From NCBI GenBank assembly GCA_012960535.1, contig DUBB01000027.1:225928-289927 (forward strand): a stretch of 64,000 bases of DNA, in the 5' to 3' direction. Below are positions 7,924 through 16,908 of this stretch, in pieces; position 1 is the first letter of the stretch, and each line of letters begins with the position of its first letter. This DNA comes from Gammaproteobacteria bacterium. Lineage in GTDB: Bacteria; Pseudomonadota; Gammaproteobacteria; Pseudomonadales; Azotimanducaceae. A program made the position numbers and the translations under genes. Below the pieces are notes generated by a model. It saw nothing but the letters and a program-made list of their open reading frames with translations, ran no database searches and was not told the origin of the DNA.

Positions 7924-8784
7924 ATGACGGGTACAAAAATTGGCGTAACCATTGCAGCCGTTCTGATCTTCTTGTCTCTGGCAGCCTCCAGCTTTGTGGT
8001 GGTGGATGCTGGCTACGTGGGCGTGGTAAAACGATTGGGCGCGGTCCAGCCTGAATTTCTGCCAGAAGGGTTTCATTTCAAGGCACCTTTCGTAGATGCA
8101 GTACAGAAATTTGATGTTCGTCTGAGTAAAGCTGTATCCGATGCAGGCGCATCGTCAAAGGATCTTCAGATGGTCAGAACAAAAATAGCCGTGCAATATT
8201 CGATGAATGCCGCGTTGATGCCGATGACGCTACAGAGAATTGGTACTCGACTGGTGGTCGAGAAAACGCTCATAGATCCTGCCATCATGGAATCGGTAAA
8301 GGCGGTTACGGCGCAATATACAGCCGAACAGTTAATTACCAAGCGGGACGAGGTCAAGAATCGAATTCAGGCACAGATTGATAGTTTCCTGAATGAAACG
8401 CTGCAAGAGAAAGAGCTGATTGGTTCTCTGACAATCGCTAATATAGCGATTACCGATTTTAATTTTTCAACTGAATTTAACCGGGCGATTGAAGAGAAGG
8501 TGCGGGCAGAACAGGAAGCCCTGAAGGCTAAAAACGAGAAATTGAAACGGGTGACTCAGGCAGAAGCTGCTGCAGCAGAAAAGACCCTGGCGGCTGATGC
8601 GATGGCCTATGAAATTGAAGTGCAATCTAAGGCCAGGGCTGATGCTATTGAAAGAGAGGCCAAAGCCCTGAAGGACAACCCACAGCTGATTCAACTGCGT
8701 ATAGCAGAGAAGTGGAACGGTGTTCTGCCTCGATTCACGGGCAGTGACGCGATCCCACTACTTTCTATTGAAGGCATGAATTAA
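7924..8784 (+). CDS. SPFH/Band 7 (prohibitin-like) membrane protein
   Basis: A 286-residue protein with one N-terminal membrane segment (VTIAAVLIFLSLAASSFVVV). A Band 7 domain follows (VDAGYVGVVKRLGAVQPEFLPEGFHFKAP, in two parts), then a long charged, alanine-rich coiled coil. The order matches bacterial prohibitin/HflC-type scaffolds that assemble into rings at the inner membrane and influence membrane proteases or membrane domains. The start is ATG 7924 with GGGAG upstream; the frame stays open further upstream but without a good site. It stands alone, with no NfeD or HflK partner adjacent. Confidence 0.87.
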   Translation: MTGTKIGVTIAAVLIFLSLAASSFVVVDAGYVGVVKRLGAVQPEFLPEGFHFKAPFVDAVQKFDVRLSKAVSDAGASSKDLQMVRTKIAVQYSMNAALMPMTLQRIGTRLVVEKTLIDPAIMESVKAVTAQYTAEQLITKRDEVKNRIQAQIDSFLNETLQEKELIGSLTIANIAITDFNFSTEFNRAIEEKVRAEQEALKAKNEKLKRVTQAEAAAAEKTLAADAMAYEIEVQSKARADAIEREAKALKDNPQLIQLRIAEKWNGVLPRFTGSDAIPLLSIEGMN

Positions 8785-9124
8785 GCACTTCTGATAAGCC
8801 GCAGAGGGTTAACAGGTAAGGCCATTAATTGCTGCGTGGATGTCACAGGCCAATCGAGTTGTGTTCCTGATTGAATTTATGGGCCCAATGACGGTTAAGC
8901 CTGATGCGGTAAAATCGGGTCTTCGCGCGGATCAGGTCAAAAACTTGTGGGGTAATACCAGCGCTGATAAATTAAGTATTTTCTATTAGAGTAGAAGGCT
9001 AAAGGGTTGCTTTGTTGTCTCTTATGGGTAATAAGCCATCACTGTTTATGATGCTGTTCCTGTATTCAGGCTAAATTCATGTACCGGATGCGAGAGTATT
9101 AGCAAACTTGCCGAGGACTAGAAA
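8785..9124. other. Intergenic stretch, nothing certain
   Basis: These 340 bases lie between the SPFH gene and the lipoprotein gene. A 33-codon ORF (8888-8989, plus) exists but has no ribosome-binding site and no recognisable similarity. I see no repeat array or strong terminator. The promoter of the lipoprotein gene is presumably here. Confidence 0.4.
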
Positions 9125-11245
9125 GTGAAATGGATAGCTGCAACCTCCGGTCTAGCAGGTCTTGGTATAAGACAGGGTGTTGAGTATGTATCCCGATTTA
9201 AAAGTGCTGTAAGAAACAGGGCAGCCCTGTGCTTATGGGCACTGGCCTTATTGGTGAGTTGTGGTGGTGGTTCTGGTCAGAGTTCTGCTGTGTTATCACC
9301 GCCTGTAACAACGGCACCGAAAACTGGCTTGCTAGTACCTTTCCAGTCTGATTCGGCGCTTTTGTCTTCGGTTCAGTCAAGCCTGAAACGTGAACTCTCG
9401 GAATCTCAGCAACGGCAGGTGATGTCTGCCGAGGCCAGCGCTTTGGATGCGGATACGAGCACGACGGGGAGTGGTTTTACCACCACCTATACTCAGGAAG
9501 CCAGTGTCGATGAGCATGATGTTGTGAAATATGATGGCAATCGACTTTTTATTGCGCCGACCAGAAGTCTGTCCTGCTGTTTTATCGTTGATGATGCCCC
9601 CGCCGAAGGCGCGGTTGCCGATGCGGCCGCTGCTGAAGATGCAGTGGTTGCAAGCGTTGATCAGCGCTCTATCAGGATAATGACGACCAGCCCTGAAACT
9701 GCAGGTATAGAAGAAACGGGTAGGATTGCGCTCAGTGACGAGCAGTCGGTAGAGGGCCTGTACCTGGATGAAGCACGTTTAGTCACGATCACCAGCACGG
9801 CCTGGTGGGGAAGTTATGGACGGTTTTTTGACGAGCTCACGACCTGGCAGGGACAGACTGCAGGCCTTAATGTCTATGACACCGGCACGTCTGAGAATAC
9901 CCTTGTGAGCAAGGTCGAAATAGAAGGGGTGTTTATCACCAGCAAAAAAACGGCGGATGGAATTTATCTGATCAGTCGGCACACGCCGGATATCGCGGAC
10001 CTGAATTATTACCCCGTAACAGAAGATGATCTGCTCGCTAACCAGGAAATTCTCGATGCTTTAACAATCGACGATCTGCTTCCAGACGTGAGCGTGGATG
10101 GCAGCGTAGTAAATGCTGTCGATTCCGATCAATGTTACCGTATCGATGCAGAACATGAGCTGGCACCCAGTGATCTGGGTTTTCCCGCCATTACCAGTGT
10201 GCTGTTGATTGATCCACAGCAGGGGACCATAAAGGATGTATTGTGTTATGTGGAATCAACCAATGGTGTTTATATCTCGGGTAATGCGCTGTATCTGACC
10301 CAGTTACATGCTGTACCGGCCCTCGCTGGAGATCAGGAAATGACGCTGGTTCATCGCTTTGACCTGACAGATGGCCTTGATTATGCCGGGTCTGGTGAGG
10401 TCAGCGGAGGCCTGTTTCTGGGTGACAATAGAGACTTCAGAATCAGCGAATATAATAATAATTTGCGGCTGGTGACCAGTCGCTTTACAGGAGACGGTAA
10501 CGATCTCTGGGAGCATCAGCTTTTTGTCCTGGGACTGTCTGCGGATGCGCCTGAATTAGAGATTATAGGCAAATTGCCCAATGCGGACAAAGCCACCGCC
10601 CTGGGCAAGGAAAACGAAGACCTCTATGGTGTCCGTTTCCTGGCGGACCGGGCTTATCTGGTTACCTTTGAACGAATTGACCCGCTTTATGCTATAGATT
10701 TATCGGATCCAACAGATCCGGTCATTGCAGGGGAACTGGAAGTGACGGGCTTTTCAAACTTTCTGCATCCGGTAACCGAAGACCTGCTGCTCGGCTTGGG
10801 CATGTCCGAGAATAATTTGGCCAAGCTGGAGTTGTTCGATGTCAGCGACCTGAGCCAGCCTGTGTCCAGGACCGCACTGGAAGCAGGCCGTGACCTGCAA
10901 TACAGCTACTCCAGCGCAGAGTACGATCGTCATGGTTTTACCTATCAGGTACTCAATGAGGCTGAGGACCGGCTGGCGATTCCAGTCAGTGGCTGGCTTT
11001 CAGGGGAGGCTGGTTATGAAGGTGTCGAAAGGTTGTATTTGTATGAGATTACGGATAAGAGCAATCCGGCCATGGCTGGTATCACAGAAGCGGGTTATCT
11101 CAAGGTACAGGGTTTAGCCGACGGTGAGTATGCTTCCAACCAGAGTCGGTCGGTGGTTGATGGTGATGCGGTTTACTTTATCAATGGTGACGCGGTGTTT
11201 TCAGCGCTCTGGCAGGACCCTGCAGGTCAGCAGGGGCCTCACTAG
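9125..11245 (+). CDS. Secreted beta-propeller lipoprotein (PF09826-type)
   Basis: A 706-residue protein with a lipoprotein signal: hydrophobic CLWALALLVSC ending in the lipobox cysteine at residue 46, followed by a glycine/serine-rich linker. The block QEASVDEHDVVKYDGNRLFI is the hallmark N-terminal motif of the bacterial beta-propeller family distantly related to WD40. Later segments such as GVRFLADRAYLVTFERIDPLYAIDL repeat its propeller-strand pattern. Members are extracytoplasmic with unknown function. The chosen start is GTG 9125; this leaves a rather long N-region, so the true start may lie slightly downstream. An Ala/Asp-rich insert near residues 160-180 looks like an unstructured loop. 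Confidence 0.82.
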   Translation: MKWIAATSGLAGLGIRQGVEYVSRFKSAVRNRAALCLWALALLVSCGGGSGQSSAVLSPPVTTAPKTGLLVPFQSDSALLSSVQSSLKRELSESQQRQVMSAEASALDADTSTTGSGFTTTYTQEASVDEHDVVKYDGNRLFIAPTRSLSCCFIVDDAPAEGAVADAAAAEDAVVASVDQRSIRIMTTSPETAGIEETGRIALSDEQSVEGLYLDEARLVTITSTAWWGSYGRFFDELTTWQGQTAGLNVYDTGTSENTLVSKVEIEGVFITSKKTADGIYLISRHTPDIADLNYYPVTEDDLLANQEILDALTIDDLLPDVSVDGSVVNAVDSDQCYRIDAEHELAPSDLGFPAITSVLLIDPQQGTIKDVLCYVESTNGVYISGNALYLTQLHAVPALAGDQEMTLVHRFDLTDGLDYAGSGEVSGGLFLGDNRDFRISEYNNNLRLVTSRFTGDGNDLWEHQLFVLGLSADAPELEIIGKLPNADKATALGKENEDLYGVRFLADRAYLVTFERIDPLYAIDLSDPTDPVIAGELEVTGFSNFLHPVTEDLLLGLGMSENNLAKLELFDVSDLSQPVSRTALEAGRDLQYSYSSAEYDRHGFTYQVLNEAEDRLAIPVSGWLSGEAGYEGVERLYLYEITDKSNPAMAGITEAGYLKVQGLADGEYASNQSRSVVDGDAVYFINGDAVFSALWQDPAGQQGPH

Positions 11246-11331
11246 AGGGTATAACCGGGCCAGGCTGGCTGGGCAGCAACAATGCCGTGCTTCTGGGCTA
11301 TAATGGCGGGGATTGTTCCCGGGAAGTTGTG

Positions 11332-12792
11332 ATGCTAATTCAACCAGTTATTCTCTGTGGCGGCGCCGGCACGCGTTTATGGCCGCTGTCCAGAGAGCTT
11401 TACCCGAAGCAATTACTCTCTTTTGGTGGTGATGCAACGCTGCTGCAGGCGACTGCTATGAGGCTACTCGGTTTTGACAACGTACTCGATCCGCTAGCAG
11501 TCTGTAATGAAGCCCACCGGTTTCTGGTCGCCGAGCAGTTTCGTGATGCTGGGATTAACTGTAGTGCTATTTTACTTGAGCCAACAGGGCGTAACACGGC
11601 CCCGGCTATTGCTCTGGCTGCGCTGGCAGCCAGGGAGCAGCAGGTCGACGATGAAATCGTGTTGCTGGTATTACCGGCCGACCATCTGATAGGCGATGTT
11701 AACGCTTTTCATGTCGCGGTGGAGCAGGCCGTGGAATTGGCCGGTCAAGGGCATCTAGTGACCTTCGGAGTGCCCGCCGAATACCCGGAAACCGGTTATG
11801 GTTACATCAGCAGAGGTGAACCCATCGGGCCGGGTTTTGCTGTGAAGCAGTTTATTGAAAAACCTCAGTTGGAACAGGCGCAAGCCTATATTGAGCAGGG
11901 CGGGTTATACTGGAACAGTGGTATGTTCGTGTTTTCTGCAACCTCGCTATTGCACGAATTAGCGGTTTACCGGGGCGATATACTCAAGCAGGTTTCAGCG
12001 TCCTGGGACCAACGTAGTAGCGATCAGGACTTCGTTCGCCCGGATGCGGCTTTATTTGAATCCTGTCCGCCTGATTCGATTGATTATGCAGTGATGGAAC
12101 ACACCCGGCAGGCAGCCATGGTCCCCCTGCAGGCAATGTGGAGTGATGTAGGCAGCTGGCAGTCCCTTTGGCAGGTCAGTGACAAGGACGACGACAGGAA
12201 TGTGCTGACCGGTGATGTCTTGACCCACGATACGGTTTCCAGCTATATCAGGGCCGAACACCGCATCGTTGCCGTGGCCGGCCTGGAACAGGTGGTGGTG
12301 GTGGAAACAGCGGATGCCGTTCTGGTCGCATCCATGGACAAATCCCAGCAGGTCAAAGAGATCGTTGCCATGCTGACCCTGGCAGAACGCGAGGAGCGGC
12401 TGACCCATCGGAAAGTCTTTCGGCCCTGGGGATATTATGAAGCCTTAGATCATGGACCGGGTTTTCAGGTTAAGCGTATCATGGTCAATGCCGGTGCCAG
12501 TCTGTCCCTGCAGAAACATCATCACAGGGCCGAGCACTGGGTCGTGGTTTCGGGAACAGCCAGGGTGACTCGCGATGACGCCGTATTTGAACTCAGCGAA
12601 AATGAGTCTACCTATATTCCACTTGGCGCCGTACACCGGCTGGTAAACCCGGGCGCGAGGCCGCTTGAGATCATTGAAATTCAGTCCGGTAGTTACCTGG
12701 GTGAGGATGATATAGTCCGATTTGAAGATCACTATGGTCGAGCTGACCAAGAAGATGCCGCCAATAAAAAAGGAAATACTCAGCATGATTAG
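11332..12792 (+). CDS. manC: Bifunctional mannose-1-phosphate guanylyltransferase / mannose-6-phosphate isomerase
   Basis: A 486-residue type II phosphomannose isomerase (AlgA/CpsB/ManC). The N-terminal nucleotidyltransferase carries ILCGGAGTRLWPLSRELYPKQ, the GDP-mannose pyrophosphorylase signature, and FIEKP further on. The C-terminal cupin isomerase has GVSLSLQKHHHR-like residues (SLSLQKHHHRAEHWVVVSG). The enzyme makes GDP-mannose for exopolysaccharide or LPS. ATG 11332, after GGGAAG, is chosen over an in-frame start 45 bases upstream. The last codons overlap galU by eight bases, indicating a two-gene sugar-nucleotide operon. Confidence 0.93.
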   Translation: MLIQPVILCGGAGTRLWPLSRELYPKQLLSFGGDATLLQATAMRLLGFDNVLDPLAVCNEAHRFLVAEQFRDAGINCSAILLEPTGRNTAPAIALAALAAREQQVDDEIVLLVLPADHLIGDVNAFHVAVEQAVELAGQGHLVTFGVPAEYPETGYGYISRGEPIGPGFAVKQFIEKPQLEQAQAYIEQGGLYWNSGMFVFSATSLLHELAVYRGDILKQVSASWDQRSSDQDFVRPDAALFESCPPDSIDYAVMEHTRQAAMVPLQAMWSDVGSWQSLWQVSDKDDDRNVLTGDVLTHDTVSSYIRAEHRIVAVAGLEQVVVVETADAVLVASMDKSQQVKEIVAMLTLAEREERLTHRKVFRPWGYYEALDHGPGFQVKRIMVNAGASLSLQKHHHRAEHWVVVSGTARVTRDDAVFELSENESTYIPLGAVHRLVNPGARPLEIIEIQSGSYLGEDDIVRFEDHYGRADQEDAANKKGNTQHD

Positions 12793-13654
12793 AAAATGCC
12801 TGTTCCCGGCGGCAGGTTATGGTACCCGCTTCCTGCCTGCAACCAAAGCCATGCCGAAGGAGATGCTGCCGATTGTCAATAAACCGCTTATTCAATATGG
12901 GGTGGAAGAAGCCGTGGCTGCAGGGCTGTCACAAATAGCCATTGTCACGGGTCGGGGCAAGCGTGCCATTGAAGATCATTTCGATATCAATTATGAGCTG
13001 GAACACCAGATTTCCGGTTCAGACAAGGAACTTCTGCTCGAAGATATACGCTACCTCATAGAACAGTGTGTGTTCTCGTACACCCGGCAAACTGAAATGA
13101 AAGGGCTAGGCCACGCCATATTAACGGGACAGTCGCTAATAGGCCCGGAACCCTTTGCTGTGGTCCTGGCGGATGATTTCTGTGTCACCAGTGGCGATGG
13201 CGTGCTAGCACAGATGGTCGCGCTCTATGAGCAGCACCAGTGCAGTATTGTTGCGATTGAGGAGGTGCCCAGAGCCCAGACGGCCAGTTATGGCATTGTT
13301 TGTGGCGAGGAAATCAAGCCGGGGGTTATCAAGGTGGCCTCGATGGTGGAAAAACCTGAACCAGAAGAGGCGCCCAGCAACTTAGCGATTATCGGTCGGT
13401 ATATTCTGACCCCGGACATTTTTGACATTCTTGAAAGTATTCCACCGGGTCGTAATGGCGAGATCCAGATCACGGATGCACTCGATATACAGGCTCAACA
13501 GGGTAAAGTTGTTGCCTGCCATTTTAAGGGTCTGCGTTTTGATTGTGGCCAGATAGAAGGCTTTGTAGACGCCACTCAGCATGTGTATAAAGCCTATTAC
13601 GAGCAGGGTGGAAATTATCCGCTGAGCCTGATGGAGAAGCTCTCTTCCCATTAG
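12785..13654 (+). CDS. galU: UTP--glucose-1-phosphate uridylyltransferase
   Basis: A 290-residue nucleotidyltransferase with the GalU signature FPAAGYGTRFLPATKAMPKE at the N-terminus, then the conserved KPLIQYGVEEA, VVLADDF and VEKPEPEEAPSNLAIIGRY segments. It makes UDP-glucose for glycans. The start is ATG 12785, preceded by AAGGAAA and overlapping the end of manC (ATGATTAG). A longer in-frame ATG at 12722 lies well inside manC and is not needed, because family members begin close to the chosen start. Confidence 0.93.
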   Translation: MIRKCLFPAAGYGTRFLPATKAMPKEMLPIVNKPLIQYGVEEAVAAGLSQIAIVTGRGKRAIEDHFDINYELEHQISGSDKELLLEDIRYLIEQCVFSYTRQTEMKGLGHAILTGQSLIGPEPFAVVLADDFCVTSGDGVLAQMVALYEQHQCSIVAIEEVPRAQTASYGIVCGEEIKPGVIKVASMVEKPEPEEAPSNLAIIGRYILTPDIFDILESIPPGRNGEIQITDALDIQAQQGKVVACHFKGLRFDCGQIEGFVDATQHVYKAYYEQGGNYPLSLMEKLSSH

Positions 13655-13755
13655 GCGCTTTTTTTGCCGCGATGAACCAGGTAAAGTCGTCCTAAAGTAT
13701 GCATAGTTAGTGACTATTAGCTGCTGTCCTGTGGCTAGTGGCGTATAACAAATGG

Positions 13756-14307
13756 CTAGTGGGTCTTAGCCTGGAGTTGATGAACTATAATCTGGAAAAT
13801 CACAATACACACTATCAGGCCGGCAATATCTCCAAGCATAAAAAACAAGAAATAGGACGGGCTGAATAGAGCCGCAGGGGCATCTACCGAGAGAATAAGC
13901 CTTGAGCCAATGTCATTGATAAGCGAAGCAATGATGCCTACCAGGAGCAAAGCCCGCCAGTTCAGGGATTGCGCACCTTTTGAATGATACAGATTGATAT
14001 CGGCCTGCCTAAAAATTTCAAAAGCCAGGGGTGCACAGCTGGCACCTACCAGGCACATTGCCAGTGAATTGCCAGGATGAGGAAATAGCTGTAAGCAGAT
14101 CAGCTGGCCAATCAATAAGGGTGGCAAGGCACGAAACCCCATGAAATAAGTCGCGAACACGCGAATACCGTGGGGCAGGAAGAGTAGTAAGCTCAGGCCA
14201 TAATAGGTTTGAGATTCTGAATTCAGGCTGGCGTTCAGTGCTTCAAGAACACCGTATGCCATTACAAAGGCCCCTATCACTAGCCCCCACGCACGGGTAC
14301 CAGGCAA
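13756..14307 (-). CDS. Small multi-pass membrane protein, paralogue of 14758-15387
   Basis: An unrecognised 183-residue membrane protein with about five hydrophobic segments. It shares clear blocks with the protein at 14758-15387: LLLFLPHGIRVFATYFMGFRALPPLLIG against LLLFLPHGVRILATWLLGARAIIPLLLG (each read in two parts), LNWRALLLVGIIASLIN against LNWRILVLAGIVAALLN, and a later F-x-x-GD segment. The blocks faintly recall the MASE1 membrane sensor domain, but no kinase or cyclase domain is attached. The start is uncertain: TTG 14307 or a GTG 27 bases further in. It is the last of three minus-strand genes. Confidence 0.7.
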   Translation of the reverse strand: MPGTRAWGLVIGAFVMAYGVLEALNASLNSESQTYYGLSLLLFLPHGIRVFATYFMGFRALPPLLIGQLICLQLFPHPGNSLAMCLVGASCAPLAFEIFRQADINLYHSKGAQSLNWRALLLVGIIASLINDIGSRLILSVDAPAALFSPSYFLFFMLGDIAGLIVCIVIFQIIVHQLQAKTH

Positions 14308-14378
14308 TAAAGTTGCTAAGTTTGGTAAGGTTTTTTGAATCAGAACGACCCGAAGAGCATGAGTTTAGGCGCTGGAGG

Positions 14379-14675
14379 TCATTCTATACATAGTTGGTAC
14401 AAGCCCGTTTTTCTACCTTCAGCCGGTTTAAGCAGGCTTTTTTGTAAAAGGGACTTTAATGCTCGATGATAAGTAGGCGAAGACAGAGACTTGCAGTAAA
14501 GGCTATTTCGTAACTGTTTTGAGGAAACCAGGGAAACATCAGGGCCCAGTGTTTCGGTCATCGCGCTGAGTATGCGGATTTCCTGTTCAGTTAGCTTGCT
14601 TAAGCCAAAATCTTGTTCCATGTCGATTAATACGGCTTTTAATTGGGCGAGTTTCCGCAGGTTTTGTAAGTTCAT
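14379..14675 (-). CDS. Small winged-helix-like protein between two membrane-protein paralogues
   Basis: A 98-residue basic, soluble protein. The LTEQEIRILSAM helix, the SSKQLRNSLYCKSLSSPTYH recognition-helix-like region and the RALKSLLQKSLLKPAEG wing-like end give a MarR/PadR-like winged-helix pattern, although no family is firmly recognised. ATG 14675 follows a GGGAG site. It sits between two paralogous membrane proteins on the same strand and may control them or signal with them; that is inference from position. Almost all of the fold assignment rests on pattern. Confidence 0.65.
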   Translation of the reverse strand: MNLQNLRKLAQLKAVLIDMEQDFGLSKLTEQEIRILSAMTETLGPDVSLVSSKQLRNSLYCKSLSSPTYHRALKSLLQKSLLKPAEGRKTGLYQLCIE

Positions 14676-14757
14676 CCAATACTCCCATAATGGTAATCTG
14701 ATTCTACCATGATTTCTCAGGGAATAGAGGGTATAGGCTTACTTTGCAACGAAATTT

Positions 14758-15387
14758 CTAGGCGTGCAGCTGAGTTGATCTGTACCACCGAAAAGTCATC
14801 ATGGTAATGATCATGAAAAGGGCCATACCGAGCACGTCGCCTATGATGAAGGTCAGGATGAAAGACTGGCTTTCAGAAGAGGAAAATTCACCGCTGAACA
14901 GGACATGGGAAGCTGCCGCATTGAGTAATGCAGCGACAATGCCGGCTAATACCAGAATTCTCCAGTTCAGAGTTAAATTATCGGTCGTCGCGAAACTGGG
15001 TAAGCCAGCGAACTGCAACATCTTAAAGGTGATAAAAGGCAACACCTCACTGACCACAGCCGGCCATAATAGGAAGCTATCGGAGCTGTGACCAAATATA
15101 AACCAACAGAGCCAGCTGCCCAGCAGCAGAGGAATAATGGCCCTGGCACCGAGCAGCCAGGTAGCGAGAATTCGAACGCCATGCGGCAGGAATAACAGCA
15201 GTGCATAGAGCGGCTGATTTTCCAGGAAATAACGCTGCGCTGTTAGGATAGGGTAAAAGGATAGGCCGTAACATCCAAAGTAAAGTGCAATGACCCAGGC
15301 ATAGTCTTCATATTCTCTGAGATGTTTTAGTAGCCTATGCACAATCTGCCTTAACCGCCTTGGAGTAGCGGAGAGTTGCATTGACAT
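14758..15387 (-). CDS. Multi-pass membrane protein (LPHGVR family), paralogue of 13756-14307
   Basis: A 209-residue integral membrane protein with a short basic N-terminal tail, about six hydrophobic segments and a short tail ending STQLHA. The conserved LLLFLPHGVRILATWLLG block, RAIIPLLLG, NWRILVLAGIVAALLN and FIIGDVLGMALFM blocks pair with the shorter protein two genes downstream. It may be a free-standing MASE1-like sensor or an unknown transporter; I do not assign a function. ATG 15387 is the start, and the likely promoter lies in the 250-bp gap 15388-15636. Confidence 0.72.
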   Translation of the reverse strand: MSMQLSATPRRLRQIVHRLLKHLREYEDYAWVIALYFGCYGLSFYPILTAQRYFLENQPLYALLLFLPHGVRILATWLLGARAIIPLLLGSWLCWFIFGHSSDSFLLWPAVVSEVLPFITFKMLQFAGLPSFATTDNLTLNWRILVLAGIVAALLNAAASHVLFSGEFSSSESQSFILTFIIGDVLGMALFMIITMMTFRWYRSTQLHA

Positions 15388-15636
15388 CTAAACATAGCAT
15401 AAGCACGCACCAGGTGTGGATTTTTTATTTACAACCGAACAGGTTAAGGTTAGTTGCAATCAAGCCTGCGGGGGCCAGTTTCGTCTATGCCAAGCGCCTG
15501 CCTAAGGCAGCAACCATAGCATCCTTTTCTGGCTGGTGCTGTAGACCCTTAAACGCAAGGGTTACAGAACTCGGCCTCAGGGTAAATTCGAGGTTACCCG
15601 TCGATTTCCGAGACAGGATCCTTCGGCTTTTGTGCT

Positions 15637-16641
15637 TCAGACTTTGACGATGGTCTTACCAAAATTGTTGCCAGCAAATAGATCGGCAAAAGCAATTCCA
15701 CATTGGTCTACGCCTTGATAAGACTGCACAAAGGTTTTTAGAGCTCCTTCGCCCATCCAGGCTTTGAGTTGCTGCCGAGCTTCGTCATAACGCGCTAATT
15801 TGGTATGGGTCAGAAAACCCTCAAGGCGGGCACATTGGGTGACCAGCATAAACAGGTTACTCGGTCCGGAAGGCGCAGTGCGACTGTAGTCTGCAACAGC
15901 GCCGCAGAATGGAATGCGGGCGCCTTGATTGATCTGGCCCAGCACCGTTTCCAGGATAGGCCCACCGACATTGTCAAAATAAACATCGACGCCGGCTGGA
16001 CAGGCTGATTTTAGTTGCTCATCAAGATTGCCTTGCCGGTAATTTATGACTTCGTCGTAACCGACTTCCTTGATCAAGCGCTGCCGTTTAGCCTCCGTGC
16101 TGGTTATGCCAACGATGCGCTTTGCTCCCATTATCCTGGCGATTTGCCCGGCAACATAACCCACTGACCCGGCTGCTGCTGATACCAGCACAGTATCACC
16201 AGGGCCGGGCGCGGCAATGTCTTTTAAGCCGAAATAAGCTGACATGCCTGTGTCACCCAGGATGCCCAGGTGATAGTGTTCTGGAATTGCGTCGTTATCA
16301 TCCAGGGGTACCAGGAAATCATCACTGGCCAGTGAAAAAGACTCCCAGGCTAATCGGCCCATAACAAGCTTGCCAACCGGCAGGCCTGGATGCTTCGAGG
16401 TGATCACCCTGCCGACAGTCAGGCCCATGACGGGTTGCCCTAAAGGCATGGCGGGCAACACCTCGTCTCCTGCATCCTCGTCCATCCAGTTACGAAAGCC
16501 CGCATCCAGGGAAATGTAAATATTTTCAATGAGTGCCTGACCATTGTCGGGTTGAATTACAGGCGTTTCTCTTATCGAAAAATCTTCCGCAACAGGCGTG
16601 CCGTTAGGTCGTCGAGCCAGTACTACCTGAATATTCTTCAT
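15637..16641 (-). CDS. NADP-dependent alkenal/alkenone reductase-like MDR oxidoreductase
   Basis: A 334-residue zinc-independent medium-chain dehydrogenase/reductase of the leukotriene B4 12-hydroxydehydrogenase / CurA type. The N-terminal block gives YISLDAGFRNWMDED. The Rossmann core is VLVSAAAGSVGYVAGQIARI (G-x-x-G-x-x-A pattern), followed by VDVYFDNVGG. It reduces alpha,beta-unsaturated carbonyls with NADPH. No catalytic zinc cysteines are present, as expected. ATG 16641 is the start. It may detoxify reactive alkenals or act in the catabolic region that follows. Confidence 0.88.
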   Translation of the reverse strand: MKNIQVVLARRPNGTPVAEDFSIRETPVIQPDNGQALIENIYISLDAGFRNWMDEDAGDEVLPAMPLGQPVMGLTVGRVITSKHPGLPVGKLVMGRLAWESFSLASDDFLVPLDDNDAIPEHYHLGILGDTGMSAYFGLKDIAAPGPGDTVLVSAAAGSVGYVAGQIARIMGAKRIVGITSTEAKRQRLIKEVGYDEVINYRQGNLDEQLKSACPAGVDVYFDNVGGPILETVLGQINQGARIPFCGAVADYSRTAPSGPSNLFMLVTQCARLEGFLTHTKLARYDEARQQLKAWMGEGALKTFVQSYQGVDQCGIAFADLFAGNNFGKTIVKV

Positions 16642-16908
16642 GAAAAGTCCTCGAGTTTGGATATAACTAGTTCTGTTAAATTAACATGGTTTGTACGCGC
16701 ACTCTAGCGAGTCGGTGGAGCCAGACCGCTTCCCAGTTGATTGAGCAGACTGGATTATGCGCGGGCATTGCCTTGTACGGCAATTGGTGGTTAAGTCGGA
16801 TCAGGGAATGCCAGGCGCTGGGAATTCTGAGAGATTCAGGGGCACAAGAACATTGAGCAGCTACGGGCTATTTGATCGCTAGACCCTAAGGAACAGTTGG
16901 AGCAGGAT

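Noticed and set aside
8888..8989. 33-codon ORF in the gap before the lipoprotein
   Set aside because: No Shine-Dalgarno site and nothing recognisable; length is expected by chance.
13655..13755. Terminator after galU from the run of T in GGCGCTTTTTTTGCC
   Set aside because: The T-run is in the loop between short GGC/GCC arms, not after a stem, so it does not fit an intrinsic terminator.
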